Source: Bdellovibrio bacteriovorus (GTDB taxonomy: Bacteria; Bdellovibrionota; Bdellovibrionia; Bdellovibrionales; Bdellovibrionaceae). Taken from it: a stretch of 64,000 bases of DNA. The notes below the pieces were generated by a model. That model worked only from the letters and a program-made list of their open reading frames with translations. It searched no databases and had not been told where the DNA came from. Shown here piece after piece: positions 42,322-50,078 of this stretch. The DNA is taken from contig NZ_CP020946.1 in assembly GCF_002208115.1 (NCBI RefSeq), forward strand, positions 558,001-622,000. The letters run 5' to 3'. Every line of letters begins with the position of its first letter. The first letter of the stretch is position 1. Made by a program: the position numbers and the translations under genes.

Positions 42322-43743
42322 ATGAGTGATCAACATATTGAACCGGAATTAACAGTTGGCGAAATTATCAAACTATATCTGTCGCACTGGCGGATGTTTG
42401 CCCTGTTTACCGCAGTTCTCTTTGCAATCAGCGCTTTAGTATATGCCGTGAAGGTTCCGTTTGTGGCCAACTCCACGATCGTGATCCACGATTCCCAGAA
42501 CTCCTCTTTGCAGGCGTTTTCTAACCAGTTTTACGGCATGTCCAAGTCTGTTCAGGAATCCAAAAAGGGCAGCAGTGTCCTTTCCAAGCACATTGAATAC
42601 CTGAAAACCCGTGAATTCTATGAGGATCTGCTGAACCGTATCCAGGCCCGTGGCAACAGCAAAGAAATCACTCTGGAAGAGCGCAAAGGCTTTGAGATCT
42701 TCAAAGAAAAGTATCTGAACGGTCTGGAAGGCAATCCGGAAAGCAAAGTTCAGTTGCTGCAGATTTTGAATGCCTGGACAAAAATCAATCTGGATTCTGA
42801 TTTCGAGATCCGCGTTTCTGCGGTGACTCCGATCAAGTCCATGTCCTTGTTCCTGTCCAACACCGTGTCTGAACTGGCGGCGGAAAAGCTGAAAACCCGT
42901 GAGCTGAGCGAAATCAACCGCGTGGAAGACTTCATGGTGAAGCAAAAAGCGGACGCTGATGAAAAGCTGGTGGCGTTGGGTAAACAACTGGCGGAAATGC
43001 AGAATAAAGACGAAAACCTGCTGCCTTTGGCTTCCAAAGACAAAATGGGTGAATACGTTTCTGACCTTTTGGTTCGTTCCAACGAGATCAAACTGAAAAT
43101 GGCCGAAAATAAAAAGATGATCGATTATCTGCAGGCCGGTCGTGGCAAACAGAGAGAAAGCGCACTGTACGGTGTCGGCGGTCGTGTCGAGGCTTTGAAA
43201 ATCGAAAACAACATCCTGTCCAGCAAGCTGGGTCAGGTGCAGGCCTCTATCGCGCGTTTGAAAAAAGAAGTGAAAGACCTTCCGTTTGCCGCTCAGATGG
43301 TGGAAGACCTGAAAAAGAAATCCGAACTTGAGTTCAATCGTTACAAGGAACTCAGTACTGCGTTGACCAAGTTGGATGCGATGAAGATTTCCATCGACAC
43401 ACGTTTTGAGGTTCTGGAAAGAGCCCGTTGGGAAACAACCCTGCCGCAGATCGGTCTGTTGAGCCTGGGGCTGTTGTCATTGTTGCTCAGTCAGTTTATT
43501 GGTTCATTGGTGATCTATTTCAGATACCTGTGGAACCCGCATGTGGTGACGGCGCAAGCCTCCCGCAACTTGGTCATCTTCGACAATCACTCCGTGGATC
43601 CACGTGTGATTATTGAAAATTCCAAGATCAAATTCAGTTTAAAGAAACCGGAAGCCAAGAAGGAAGACGAAACCGAGGACGAACAGCAGAAGATTGCTTG
43701 GAACGTTCTTAATGTAGGTCAGGGTACTGACGTTTCTCAGTAG
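42322..43743 (+). CDS. Wzz-like chain-length/polysaccharide co-polymerase
   Basis: A 473-aa inner-membrane protein with two membrane helices (about 29-50 and 375-398) flanking a periplasmic coiled-coil domain (about 60-370): the Wzz/PCP layout. It starts VGEIIKLYLSHWRMFALFT, usual in the family, and carries a cytoplasmic tail of about 70 residues without a tyrosine-kinase domain. It regulates length of surface polysaccharide made with the ligase/polymerase-like protein upstream. GGTGGGG lies 5 nt before the ATG. Confidence 0.85.
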   Translation: MSDQHIEPELTVGEIIKLYLSHWRMFALFTAVLFAISALVYAVKVPFVANSTIVIHDSQNSSLQAFSNQFYGMSKSVQESKKGSSVLSKHIEYLKTREFYEDLLNRIQARGNSKEITLEERKGFEIFKEKYLNGLEGNPESKVQLLQILNAWTKINLDSDFEIRVSAVTPIKSMSLFLSNTVSELAAEKLKTRELSEINRVEDFMVKQKADADEKLVALGKQLAEMQNKDENLLPLASKDKMGEYVSDLLVRSNEIKLKMAENKKMIDYLQAGRGKQRESALYGVGGRVEALKIENNILSSKLGQVQASIARLKKEVKDLPFAAQMVEDLKKKSELEFNRYKELSTALTKLDAMKISIDTRFEVLERARWETTLPQIGLLSLGLLSLLLSQFIGSLVIYFRYLWNPHVVTAQASRNLVIFDNHSVDPRVIIENSKIKFSLKKPEAKKEDETEDEQQKIAWNVLNVGQGTDVSQ

Positions 43744-43749
43744 GTGAAT

Positions 43750-44895
43750 ATGAAGAATCTTGTTTTCGGGGGAATGTTAATCATGTCTGCGGCTTCCTTG
43801 GTGGGATGTGGAAGCCAGATCGGTAGCAGTGTTCGTCAGGCGGTGTCTGACAACCAATCAGCGCAAACGCTGGTTGAGTGGGAGAACTCTGAAGCCAACC
43901 CGGAAGCATTGTTTGCCAACTGGCGCCATGAGTTCATGGTTGATTCCGGCAAGCGTGAATCCATGAAGACCGAATTGTGCAAAGAGCTGAAAGCTCTTCC
44001 GGCGCAGGATCTGACTTTGTTTGAAAATGAAATCCGCGATGAAAACAACCGCGCTTTGGTGAGCGATTGTAAACAAGAGCTTCTGGCTCAGGTGGATGCG
44101 CACTTTGATGAACAGCGCGAGACTATGGATGTGCCAGGTCACGCGTTGAAAGCCGTTCAGACCAAGAATTCTTTCCGTTTCCCGGAAAACGTTCAAAAGC
44201 GTGATATGTCCAATGGCTATATGGCGGTGACGGGCGATGTGGCTCGTAAAGAGATCGTTTTGACCTTCGACGACGGTCCTCATGGCCTTTACACAGATGC
44301 TATTTTGCGTGCGTTGAAAGAAGTCAATGCCAAGGCGATGTTCTTTGCTACTGGAAAATCTGTGCGAACCAATCCAGAAGCTTTAAAACGTGTGGCGGCA
44401 GACGGTCATGTTATCGGCAGTCACTCCGTCACTCACGCGTGCTTGGGGACCAGTGTTGCCTGCTATAAACAGATGGGTAATCGCAACCTGACCTTTGATG
44501 AGGCGGCGGCGGAAATCCGCGGTGGTCATCAGGCGGTCTTTGACGTGCTTGGCTGGGTGGACCCGGTGTTCCGTTTCCCTTATGGTGAGACTTCCAAGGA
44601 TTTGAAAGCTTTCTTGAGATCCAAATCTGCGGGCGAGTTTGCCTGGAATATTGAAAGTGACGACTGGAGAACTCAAACCAACGAACAGTTGTTGGCTCGT
44701 GTTCTTGCGAACGTGGATAAAGCGGGTCGCGGAATTGTTCTTTTCCATGACATTCAAAGAAGAACCGCTGAAATCATGCCTCAGTTTTTGCGCGAGGTTT
44801 ACAACCGCGGTTACAGTGTTGTATTACTGACTTCCGCAGATCCGTCTGCGAAGTACAACAGCAAACTGGTGAAGCGTAAACAACAGCTTCCATAA
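43750..44895 (+). CDS. Polysaccharide deacetylase lipoprotein
   Basis: A 381-aa lipoprotein (lipobox LVGC, C20) with a NodB domain (about 165-345): catalytic motif 1 LTFDDGPH (D174, D175), metal His pair in GSHSVTH, motif 3 FRFPYGE, and C-terminal GIVLFHDI. It removes acetyl groups from a polymer such as N-acetylglucosamine chains or peptidoglycan at the envelope. ATG 43750 is preferred to the GTG at 43744, which is too close to the stop of wzz. It is co-transcribed with the wzz-like gene. Confidence 0.88.
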   Translation: MKNLVFGGMLIMSAASLVGCGSQIGSSVRQAVSDNQSAQTLVEWENSEANPEALFANWRHEFMVDSGKRESMKTELCKELKALPAQDLTLFENEIRDENNRALVSDCKQELLAQVDAHFDEQRETMDVPGHALKAVQTKNSFRFPENVQKRDMSNGYMAVTGDVARKEIVLTFDDGPHGLYTDAILRALKEVNAKAMFFATGKSVRTNPEALKRVAADGHVIGSHSVTHACLGTSVACYKQMGNRNLTFDEAAAEIRGGHQAVFDVLGWVDPVFRFPYGETSKDLKAFLRSKSAGEFAWNIESDDWRTQTNEQLLARVLANVDKAGRGIVLFHDIQRRTAEIMPQFLREVYNRGYSVVLLTSADPSAKYNSKLVKRKQQLP

Positions 44896-44900
44896 GGTTC

Positions 44901-45278
44901 ATGAAAAAGCCCGATATTGACCGTCCCTCGACGTGGAAACCCTATAAATCTGGAATGTGCAATGGCTGCCATGGCGGCTGTTGCACGATGCCGGTTGAAA
45001 TCAAAATCTCCGACCTGATCCGCCTGGGTGTCGCCACCGAAGACGAGGCCCAGGGCTCCATCAAAAAATTAGCCAAGCGCCTGATGAAAGAGGGCATTAT
45101 CGTGTCTTATCGCTCTGGCACCGAGTTCTTCATGCTGTCTCAAAAAGCGAACCGGGACTGTCTGTTCCTAGACACCAAAACCCGCCTGTGCACGGTCTAT
45201 GAAAAGCGCCCGGACACTTGCCGCGAGTTCCCCTCCATTGGCCCCCGCCCAGGCTTCTGCCCCGGCTCCTCCCAATAG
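44901..45278 (+). CDS. YkgJ-family cysteine-cluster protein
   Basis: A 125-aa protein with CNGCHGGCCTMPVEI near 20-34, a CxxCxxxCC cluster typical of YkgJ/UPF0153 (metal or Fe-S binding), then DCLFLDTKTRLCTVYEKRPDTCREFP. The family function is unknown. The reading frame stops at a TAG whose last two bases are the first bases of the inverted repeat of the RAYT element, so the present C-terminus (FCPGSSQ) was probably set by insertion. It lies 5 nt after the deacetylase gene. Confidence 0.8.
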   Translation: MKKPDIDRPSTWKPYKSGMCNGCHGGCCTMPVEIKISDLIRLGVATEDEAQGSIKKLAKRLMKEGIIVSYRSGTEFFMLSQKANRDCLFLDTKTRLCTVYEKRPDTCREFPSIGPRPGFCPGSSQ

Positions 45279-45308
45279 GTTCCCGGTTCTTTTTTGGGTC
45301 TACAGCGC
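45277..45308 (+). repeat. Left 32-bp inverted repeat of RAYT element
   Basis: A 32/32 match to the reverse complement of 46032-46063. It contains CTAC, complementary to the GTAG tetranucleotide that RAYT enzymes recognise beside REP hairpins, and it carries the transposase stop codon. Confidence 0.9.
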
Positions 45309-45938
45309 GTCAGTTTCCAAGAGAGAAGTCCTTTTATTTACTTTTGATAGTTTGAATTCATTTTTCTTCAGTGCTTTCCTAACTTCCTCCCAGTGGTCTT
45401 TCTGTGGAGAAGCATTCAGCCATGCCAGAGTTTCACTTCTTGTATCGAAACTACCCCAATTCTCATCCTCAGTGATAGGTACGTCCAGCCATCGGTGACC
45501 CAAAAGCCCTCTTAGGGAACTGTATTCATATTCTTCTACGGTTTCGGATAGTCCTGCCTCTACGGGATTGCGATACAGATATTTGTAAGCATGAAGATAG
45601 TAGAGTGGTGAAGAAATCATGCTTCGATGAAATCTTCCGCCATAAGTTTGATTGATCCTGTCGCTGGAGCGAGTGATCTCGCGGCTGGTTTCTCGCATAA
45701 AGAACCCCATGGCTTCGCTTAAGTTTTCTTCGGGAGCTCTGGCAATCATATGAAAGTGGTTGGACATCAATACAAAGGCGTGGATTCGAATATCGAAGCC
45801 CATGTGAAGGAAGTGAAGGTGTCTGGTCATGATGTCCCAAGCGTAGGGCATCTCCAACCCAAACCAGTCGCGGTTAATGCATCTGGCAGTGATGTGATAG
45901 GGGTGTTGGGAACTCTGAATGAATTGGGGCCTTGGCAT
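45300..45938 (-). CDS. REP-associated tyrosine transposase (RAYT)
   Basis: A 212-aa Y1/HUH transposase of the IS200-like RAYT group. The HUH motif is NHFH in VLMSNHFHMIARAPE, and a Tyr-bearing helix follows in the middle. The ending YRNPVEAGLSE... YSS is typical of RAYTs. I take MPRPQFI at 45938, the usual RAYT beginning; the frame stays open to 46046, inside the right inverted repeat. No ribosome site is clear for either. These enzymes cut single-stranded REP DNA at GTAG/GGAG. Confidence 0.82.
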   Translation of the reverse strand: MPRPQFIQSSQHPYHITARCINRDWFGLEMPYAWDIMTRHLHFLHMGFDIRIHAFVLMSNHFHMIARAPEENLSEAMGFFMRETSREITRSSDRINQTYGGRFHRSMISSPLYYLHAYKYLYRNPVEAGLSETVEEYEYSSLRGLLGHRWLDVPITEDENWGSFDTRSETLAWLNASPQKDHWEEVRKALKKNEFKLSKVNKRTSLLETDAL

Positions 45939-46031
45939 AGACGGCAATATCTGCAACCTGAAGGCTTGAATGGGAGTTGTCTCATTTTGAGATGCGAGAT
46001 GCGGCGGTCCGAGGGGCAGATAAATCATGAT

Positions 46032-46063
46032 GCGCTGTAGACCCAAAAAAGAACCGGGAACCT
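46032..46063 (-). repeat. Right 32-bp inverted repeat of RAYT element
   Basis: Exact reverse complement of 45277-45308. It contains GTAG at 46037-46040. The upstream end of the transposase frame lies in this repeat. Confidence 0.9.
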
Positions 46064-46117
46064 TTTTGTCAAGAAACCTGACAGGGGGTTGCGCAAGTAC
46101 GGCTCTGTCTCAGAGTG

Positions 46118-46147
46118 ATTGGCGCTAAATGCTCTATATTCGCCAAT
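46118..46147. promoter_or_regulatory. ATTGGCG/CGCCAAT inverted repeat
   Basis: ATTGGCG (46118-46124) and CGCCAAT (46141-46147) form a 7-bp inverted repeat with a 16-nt spacer. It ends 4 nt before the -24 element of a sigma-54-like promoter. A near-identical TTTGGCG/CGCCAAA pair with a 17-nt spacer precedes the fliL promoter. Confidence 0.45.
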
Positions 46148-46150
46148 AGG

Positions 46151-46166
46151 TGGCACAGGCACTGCT
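46151..46166 (+). promoter_or_regulatory. Candidate sigma-54 promoter of 46197 gene
   Basis: GTGGCACAGGCACTGCT (46150-46166) shows TGGCAC, TGC and GG/GC 10 nt apart. Predicted RNA start is near 46177, 20 nt before the ATG at 46197. It is highly similar to the wzz-like promoter (GTGGCACA...TGCT). Confidence 0.65.
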
Positions 46167-46196
46167 CTTACATACAGATAGGAACAGGAGGCCCCA

Positions 46197-47243
46197 ATGA
46201 GCTTCACAGATAAAAAACTCGAAATCGCAATCGTCGGCTTTGCCATCGTGATGGTGGGCGGGATGAGCTATCTGTTGAAATCCCCTGTTCAAAACGTGAT
46301 GAAAGAGCTTGAGGTCGTTTACGAAATGCCTCGCCCTAAATCCATTTTGGCGGCGTTGTTTGATCTGGGTGACCGCGAGATCTCCCGAGATTACAAGAAC
46401 CCGTTTGAAAAGAAAAAGGCTGACGCCAAGAAAGCGGACGCTCAGGCGGCCACTCAGAAGCCTGCGGCTGCAAAAACGGCTGCTAAAAAGAAAGAAAACT
46501 CCAAAGCTCCAACTGAAATCAAAAAGCCATCTGTTGAGGTTAACGTGGTGGGTGCGGATGAAACCCGCGCCAACCTGGGTGAAGACATCACTGTAGGGGA
46601 TGGCAACGGCAACAATCAGATTGCTGAAGACACATCCGGCAATAACAAACAGGCCGAGCCGAACAAGTCCACCTTGTCCGGTGATCAGTGGCGTGCTCTT
46701 TTGCAGGCTCAGCCTACAAAAGAAAATGTGGCCAAGCTGATTGCGGCTTACGAAGCCAAAGAAGTGGACGATCAGACTTTCTATACAATCGTGACGGATC
46801 TTCTTCGTGGCAATAAATCTGAAACTCAGCTTCTGGGTCTGATGGCCTTGAAGGGTGCTTACAGTGCGAAAAGTTTCGCGGTGGCAGCTCAGTATCATGA
46901 TTCCCTGGCTCCAGAAGTTCAGACTCAGGTGCAAAGTTATATGATGACTTATGCGGCTTCCGGTCGCTTGCCTTATCTGATGTCTGCTTTGCAAACGAAC
47001 AGTCCTGAAGTGGTGACTGCAGCAACTCAAGTGGTGATGCAGGGTTATGCGGCAGCTAAAACCGGCACGAACTTGTCGGATCCACGCGGTTCCCGCGGTG
47101 ACGTGGTGGCAAACTCTGTGGAAAGCTACAGCAAATTTGTTCCCATCTTCCAGCAACTGGCACAGAGCCAGGACAGCGAAATTGCAGGCTTGGCTTCTGC
47201 AGCTTTGAGTCAAATTCAAACTGCGGCGGTTGCGTCTCTTTAA
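46197..47243 (+). CDS. Unknown inner-membrane protein with helical-repeat C-terminus
   Basis: No family recognised. 348 aa: membrane helix at about 9-28, a Lys/Ala-rich linker (about 68-105: KKKADAKKADAQAATQKPA), a short Gly/Asn segment, and an all-helical C-terminal region (about 160-345) resembling HEAT/TPR-like repeats. One helix plus a soluble domain fits a periplasmic scaffold. AGGAGG lies 7 nt before the ATG. A sigma-54-like promoter and an inverted repeat precede it. The shared promoter type with fliL and wzz suggests an envelope or motility role (inference). Confidence 0.75.
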   Translation: MSFTDKKLEIAIVGFAIVMVGGMSYLLKSPVQNVMKELEVVYEMPRPKSILAALFDLGDREISRDYKNPFEKKKADAKKADAQAATQKPAAAKTAAKKKENSKAPTEIKKPSVEVNVVGADETRANLGEDITVGDGNGNNQIAEDTSGNNKQAEPNKSTLSGDQWRALLQAQPTKENVAKLIAAYEAKEVDDQTFYTIVTDLLRGNKSETQLLGLMALKGAYSAKSFAVAAQYHDSLAPEVQTQVQSYMMTYAASGRLPYLMSALQTNSPEVVTAATQVVMQGYAAAKTGTNLSDPRGSRGDVVANSVESYSKFVPIFQQLAQSQDSEIAGLASAALSQIQTAAVASL

Positions 47244-47276
47244 AACTGGACAGCCCCCGTCTTTTTCGATGAGAAT

Positions 47277-47298
47277 AAGCCCATATTTATGGGCTTTT
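47277..47298 (+). terminator. Hairpin overlapping start of outer-membrane protein gene
   Basis: AAGCCCAT (47277-47284) pairs with ATGGGCTT (47289-47296), followed by TT and a T-rich stretch. It looks like the terminator of the preceding gene, yet its 3' arm begins with the ATG of the next gene. Confidence 0.6.
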
Positions 47299-48032
47299 CT
47301 AATTTCTGGCGCAGCTTCATTTTAATGACCGCATTGATGGGAACTTCTTATTCCCATGCCGCCACTGATTTGCCCCGCAATCTGACTCAGGGTGATCAGA
47401 TCCGCACTTTGCAGATTCTGGGATTTGGATCGGCCTCCAAAATTCTTGATAATCCGTACCCACTGGGTGGTTATACCGGGATTGAGGTGGGGCTTTCCAC
47501 CGAGTTCATTCCCGCTGAAGATCTTTCCGCCTTGGGCAGTAAGACTCAGGACAAGGGTGAATTCAATTACTACACCCTGACCATCGGCAAAGGCCTTTAC
47601 TACAACATCGATGCACACGTGTATTTCACGCCGACCGTGCAGGAAGAAAAGATGCAGAACTTCGGCGCACAACTGCGCTGGGGTTTTTATGAAGCCAGTT
47701 TCTTTCCTCTGACATTAACGGCAATGGTTTACGGCGGGGGGGCGAACTTTTCAAATCTGATCAATGTGTCCAGCATGGGTTATGATTTGATTGCGACTGT
47801 CACCATGAATCGTCTGGCGATCTATGTGGGTGGTGGGCGTCTGCGTGCTATTGGCACTTTCATCGGCGGTCCGGACGGGATCACCGCGGATCAAAACACT
47901 GTGACTCAGGATATCGTCGAAGACCACGCGGTCTTTGGCATCAACGTCGACATCGCGAAAATGTTCATCGCCATGCAAATCGACCGCTACGCCGATTCTG
48001 TATATTCAGGAAAAATCGGCTTCCGTTTCTAG
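47289..48032 (+). CDS. Putative outer-membrane beta-barrel protein
   Basis: A 247-aa protein with signal peptide MGFSNFWRSFILMTALMGTSYSHA, then alternating amphipathic strands ending in Phe (YSGKIGFRF), the C-terminal signature recognised by the BAM machinery. This suggests an 8-10-strand barrel. No specific family is recognised. The start ATG forms the 3' arm of a terminator-like hairpin and has no good ribosome site. It is convergent with the heptose adenylyltransferase gene. Confidence 0.7.
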   Translation: MGFSNFWRSFILMTALMGTSYSHAATDLPRNLTQGDQIRTLQILGFGSASKILDNPYPLGGYTGIEVGLSTEFIPAEDLSALGSKTQDKGEFNYYTLTIGKGLYYNIDAHVYFTPTVQEEKMQNFGAQLRWGFYEASFFPLTLTAMVYGGGANFSNLINVSSMGYDLIATVTMNRLAIYVGGGRLRAIGTFIGGPDGITADQNTVTQDIVEDHAVFGINVDIAKMFIAMQIDRYADSVYSGKIGFRF

Positions 48033-48043
48033 ATCGCTGAAAA

Positions 48044-48511
48044 TTACTTTTGCGCTTTTTCGATCAGTTTGGTTGTGGACTTGCCATCAACAAACTGCAG
48101 GGACATGACTTGACCGCCGTAAGACATCACAAACGGTGCGCCCACGATGGAATCAATTTTCCAATCTCCGCCTTTGACCAGAATGTCAGGGCGTACTTTG
48201 TGAATCAGATTTTCCGGAGTGTCTTCAGTGAAGATGACAGTGAAGTCCACGGCACTCAGCGCCGCCAGAATCTCGGCGCGGTCGGCTTCGATCTGCACCG
48301 GACGGGTAGGGCCTTTCAGGCGTTTCACGCTGGCATCCGAGTTTACGCCCACCACCAGCAAATCACCCAGTTTTTGAGCTTCTTGCAGATAGCGCACGTG
48401 ACCCACATGAAGAAGGTCAAAGCAGCCATTGGTGAATACGATTTTTTTGCCAGCAGCACGAAGAGGGGCCAGAGTCGTTTCAATGTTATCGAGATTACGG
48501 ACCTGACCCAT
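48044..48511 (-). CDS. rfaE2: Heptose-1-phosphate adenylyltransferase (RfaE domain 2)
   Basis: A 155-aa nucleotidyltransferase that makes ADP-D-glycero-D-manno-heptose for LPS inner core. It has the HxGH motif in [37 protein letters not shown] and the C-terminal [10 protein letters not shown]. Only the adenylyltransferase half of HldE is present, so the kinase (HldA) should be a separate gene. It follows the RDD-protein gene after 5 nt on the same strand. Confidence 0.92.
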   Translation of the reverse strand: MGQVRNLDNIETTLAPLRAAGKKIVFTNGCFDLLHVGHVRYLQEAQKLGDLLVVGVNSDASVKRLKGPTRPVQIEADRAEILAALSAVDFTVIFTEDTPENLIHKVRPDILVKGGDWKIDSIVGAPFVMSYGGQVMSLQFVDGKSTTKLIEKAQK

Positions 48512-48516
48512 AGAAC

Positions 48517-49302
48517 TTATGCCTTTTTGAACAGTTGAGCCCCAGTGATAGAGCCCGTGATATCTTTATTGAACAGAACGGACAGAATCGGAAGGATCAC
48601 AAAACCCGTTGCGATCACCACCAAAGAACGTGCAACCACTTTCAAAGAGTAAGCGGCTTTGTTCAGCTCTTCAGGTTTGCCGATGCGTTGATCAAACGCC
48701 CATTCACCCGGAGTGCAACCGATAAAGATGCGGTTCACTGTCAGATAGATGAAGGATACGCCAGCGAACAGACTGAAGGTCGCCAGATAGATCATGCCTT
48801 GAGCGTCCGGATTGGTCAGATTGCCGATCAGATCCACTTTCGTCACAACCAACAGGATGATCATGCAAAGAAGGCTTGCCGCCACAACCAGCATTCCGTC
48901 CAACAAAGCGGCAGAGAAGCTGAATGTGGTTTTTTTGAATTCTTCTTTGGTAGCCGTGCCAGTGATCTTTTGTTTTGCCGTGGACTTTTCGAAATCCAGA
49001 CGACGGTTTTTCTGCAGAGTTTTCAGGATCTCATCCACTGCCGCAGAAGATGTGCCGTCACCACCCACTTCCGTCAAACCACCTGGAGTTGGAGGCAGGG
49101 AAGTGGCTTTTTTACGCGGCAATGGTGGACGAAGAGGATCGGTGGAGGATTCTTCAATCAGCTCCAGACCTTGGTCCTTGATGCGTGGGGTGGCTACGAA
49201 GTTTTCTTCCGGAGCTTGGGACGCTGGATTTGCCTGTTTTTTCTTGTGAAAACCCAAACCATCCGTGAGGGGCTTAAACTCAAATTCCTCAAAAGGATCC
49301 AT
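48517..49302 (-). CDS. RDD-family membrane protein
   Basis: A 261-aa protein. Residues 1-125 are hydrophilic and probably disordered (Pro-rich, [14 protein letters not shown]). The RDD domain follows (about 128-255) with three helices. The arginine of the first helix of RDD is weak here ([13 protein letters not shown]), while [13 protein letters not shown] is typical. Function unknown; often linked to envelope homeostasis. It lies between rsmE (14 nt upstream) and rfaE2 (5 nt downstream), a compact operon. Confidence 0.8.
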   Translation of the reverse strand: MDPFEEFEFKPLTDGLGFHKKKQANPASQAPEENFVATPRIKDQGLELIEESSTDPLRPPLPRKKATSLPPTPGGLTEVGGDGTSSAAVDEILKTLQKNRRLDFEKSTAKQKITGTATKEEFKKTTFSFSAALLDGMLVVAASLLCMIILLVVTKVDLIGNLTNPDAQGMIYLATFSLFAGVSFIYLTVNRIFIGCTPGEWAFDQRIGKPEELNKAAYSLKVVARSLVVIATGFVILPILSVLFNKDITGSITGAQLFKKA

Positions 49303-49316
49303 GCCTTCTCCTTAAA

Positions 49317-50078
49317 TCAACACATCAGATCAAAGTCATACTTTAGGACGGAGACCAAGGTCATGCAAGCCGTTTCAACTCGTAGAACTTGGGGCCCCAG
49401 AGTGACTGGATGAAGGCCTAGTTTTTGGAATTCTTCGACCTCACGGTGAGAGAACCCACCTTCGCTGCCTACGATAATCCAGACATCTTTGATCCCTGCG
49501 GGGTGGTCGGCTTTGACCTTGCTGACGTATTCCTTGATGCTTAGAGTCGACGGACCCTCATAAGCAAATAGACCCACACCGGCCCCGTTTCGGTTAATCA
49601 AATCCGAGATCTTTTCAAATGGAATGGCAGGGTGAACTTTCATCAGGTCGCCGCGGCCACTTTGCTGAGTGGCCGATTTGACGATCTTGTCCCAGCGGTC
49701 GGTTTTATTGTCAGACAGCTTTTCGCCTTTTCTTAAGAAACTGAATTCAGAAAAGAACGGATGAATACTGGTCACACCCATTTCCACCGCTTTTTCCATG
49801 ATGGCGTCCATCACGGGGAAACGCGACAGCGACAGCACCAGATGCAGGTGTGGCTCTTTCAAAGCGGGGATGATTCGTTCTTCCAGAACACGGGCCGTGG
49901 CGTTCTTTTTAGACACGTGAGTGACTTCAACAAAGTACGCCTTGCTGTCTTCTGTCAGCACTTCGAATTTGGAACCAATCTCCTGGCGGCAGACATCGAA
50001 GATGTGATGAAAGACGTCACCGGTGAAATTCACCTGATCCTGGAACAGGTCCTTTTTTTCGATCCAATAGCGTCTCAT
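49317..50078 (-). CDS. rsmE: 16S rRNA m3U1498 methyltransferase
   Basis: RsmE (253 aa) is a SPOUT-class methyltransferase. The N-terminal PUA-like domain starts MRRYWIEKKDL. The SPOUT knot is in the second half: KAVEMGVTSIHPFFSEFS, IIVGSEGGFSHREVEEF, LGPQVLRVETACM. The ATG at 50078 overlaps the prmA stop (ATGA), so I use it rather than the ATG eight codons upstream. Confidence 0.92.
   Translation of the reverse strand: MRRYWIEKKDLFQDQVNFTGDVFHHIFDVCRQEIGSKFEVLTEDSKAYFVEVTHVSKKNATARVLEERIIPALKEPHLHLVLSLSRFPVMDAIMEKAVEMGVTSIHPFFSEFSFLRKGEKLSDNKTDRWDKIVKSATQQSGRGDLMKVHPAIPFEKISDLINRNGAGVGLFAYEGPSTLSIKEYVSKVKADHPAGIKDVWIIVGSEGGFSHREVEEFQKLGLHPVTLGPQVLRVETACMTLVSVLKYDFDLMC

Larger units (their letters stand above)
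45277..46063. mobile_element. RAYT element with perfect 32-bp inverted repeats
   Basis: A 787-bp unit bounded by AGGTTCCCGG...TACAGCGC at 45277-45308 and its exact reverse complement at 46032-46063. Inside is one REP-associated tyrosine transposase gene whose stop lies in the left repeat. No target-site duplication is seen at the outer ends. The symmetrical ends make the whole unit look like a mobile element rather than a chromosomal housekeeping RAYT. Confidence 0.75.
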
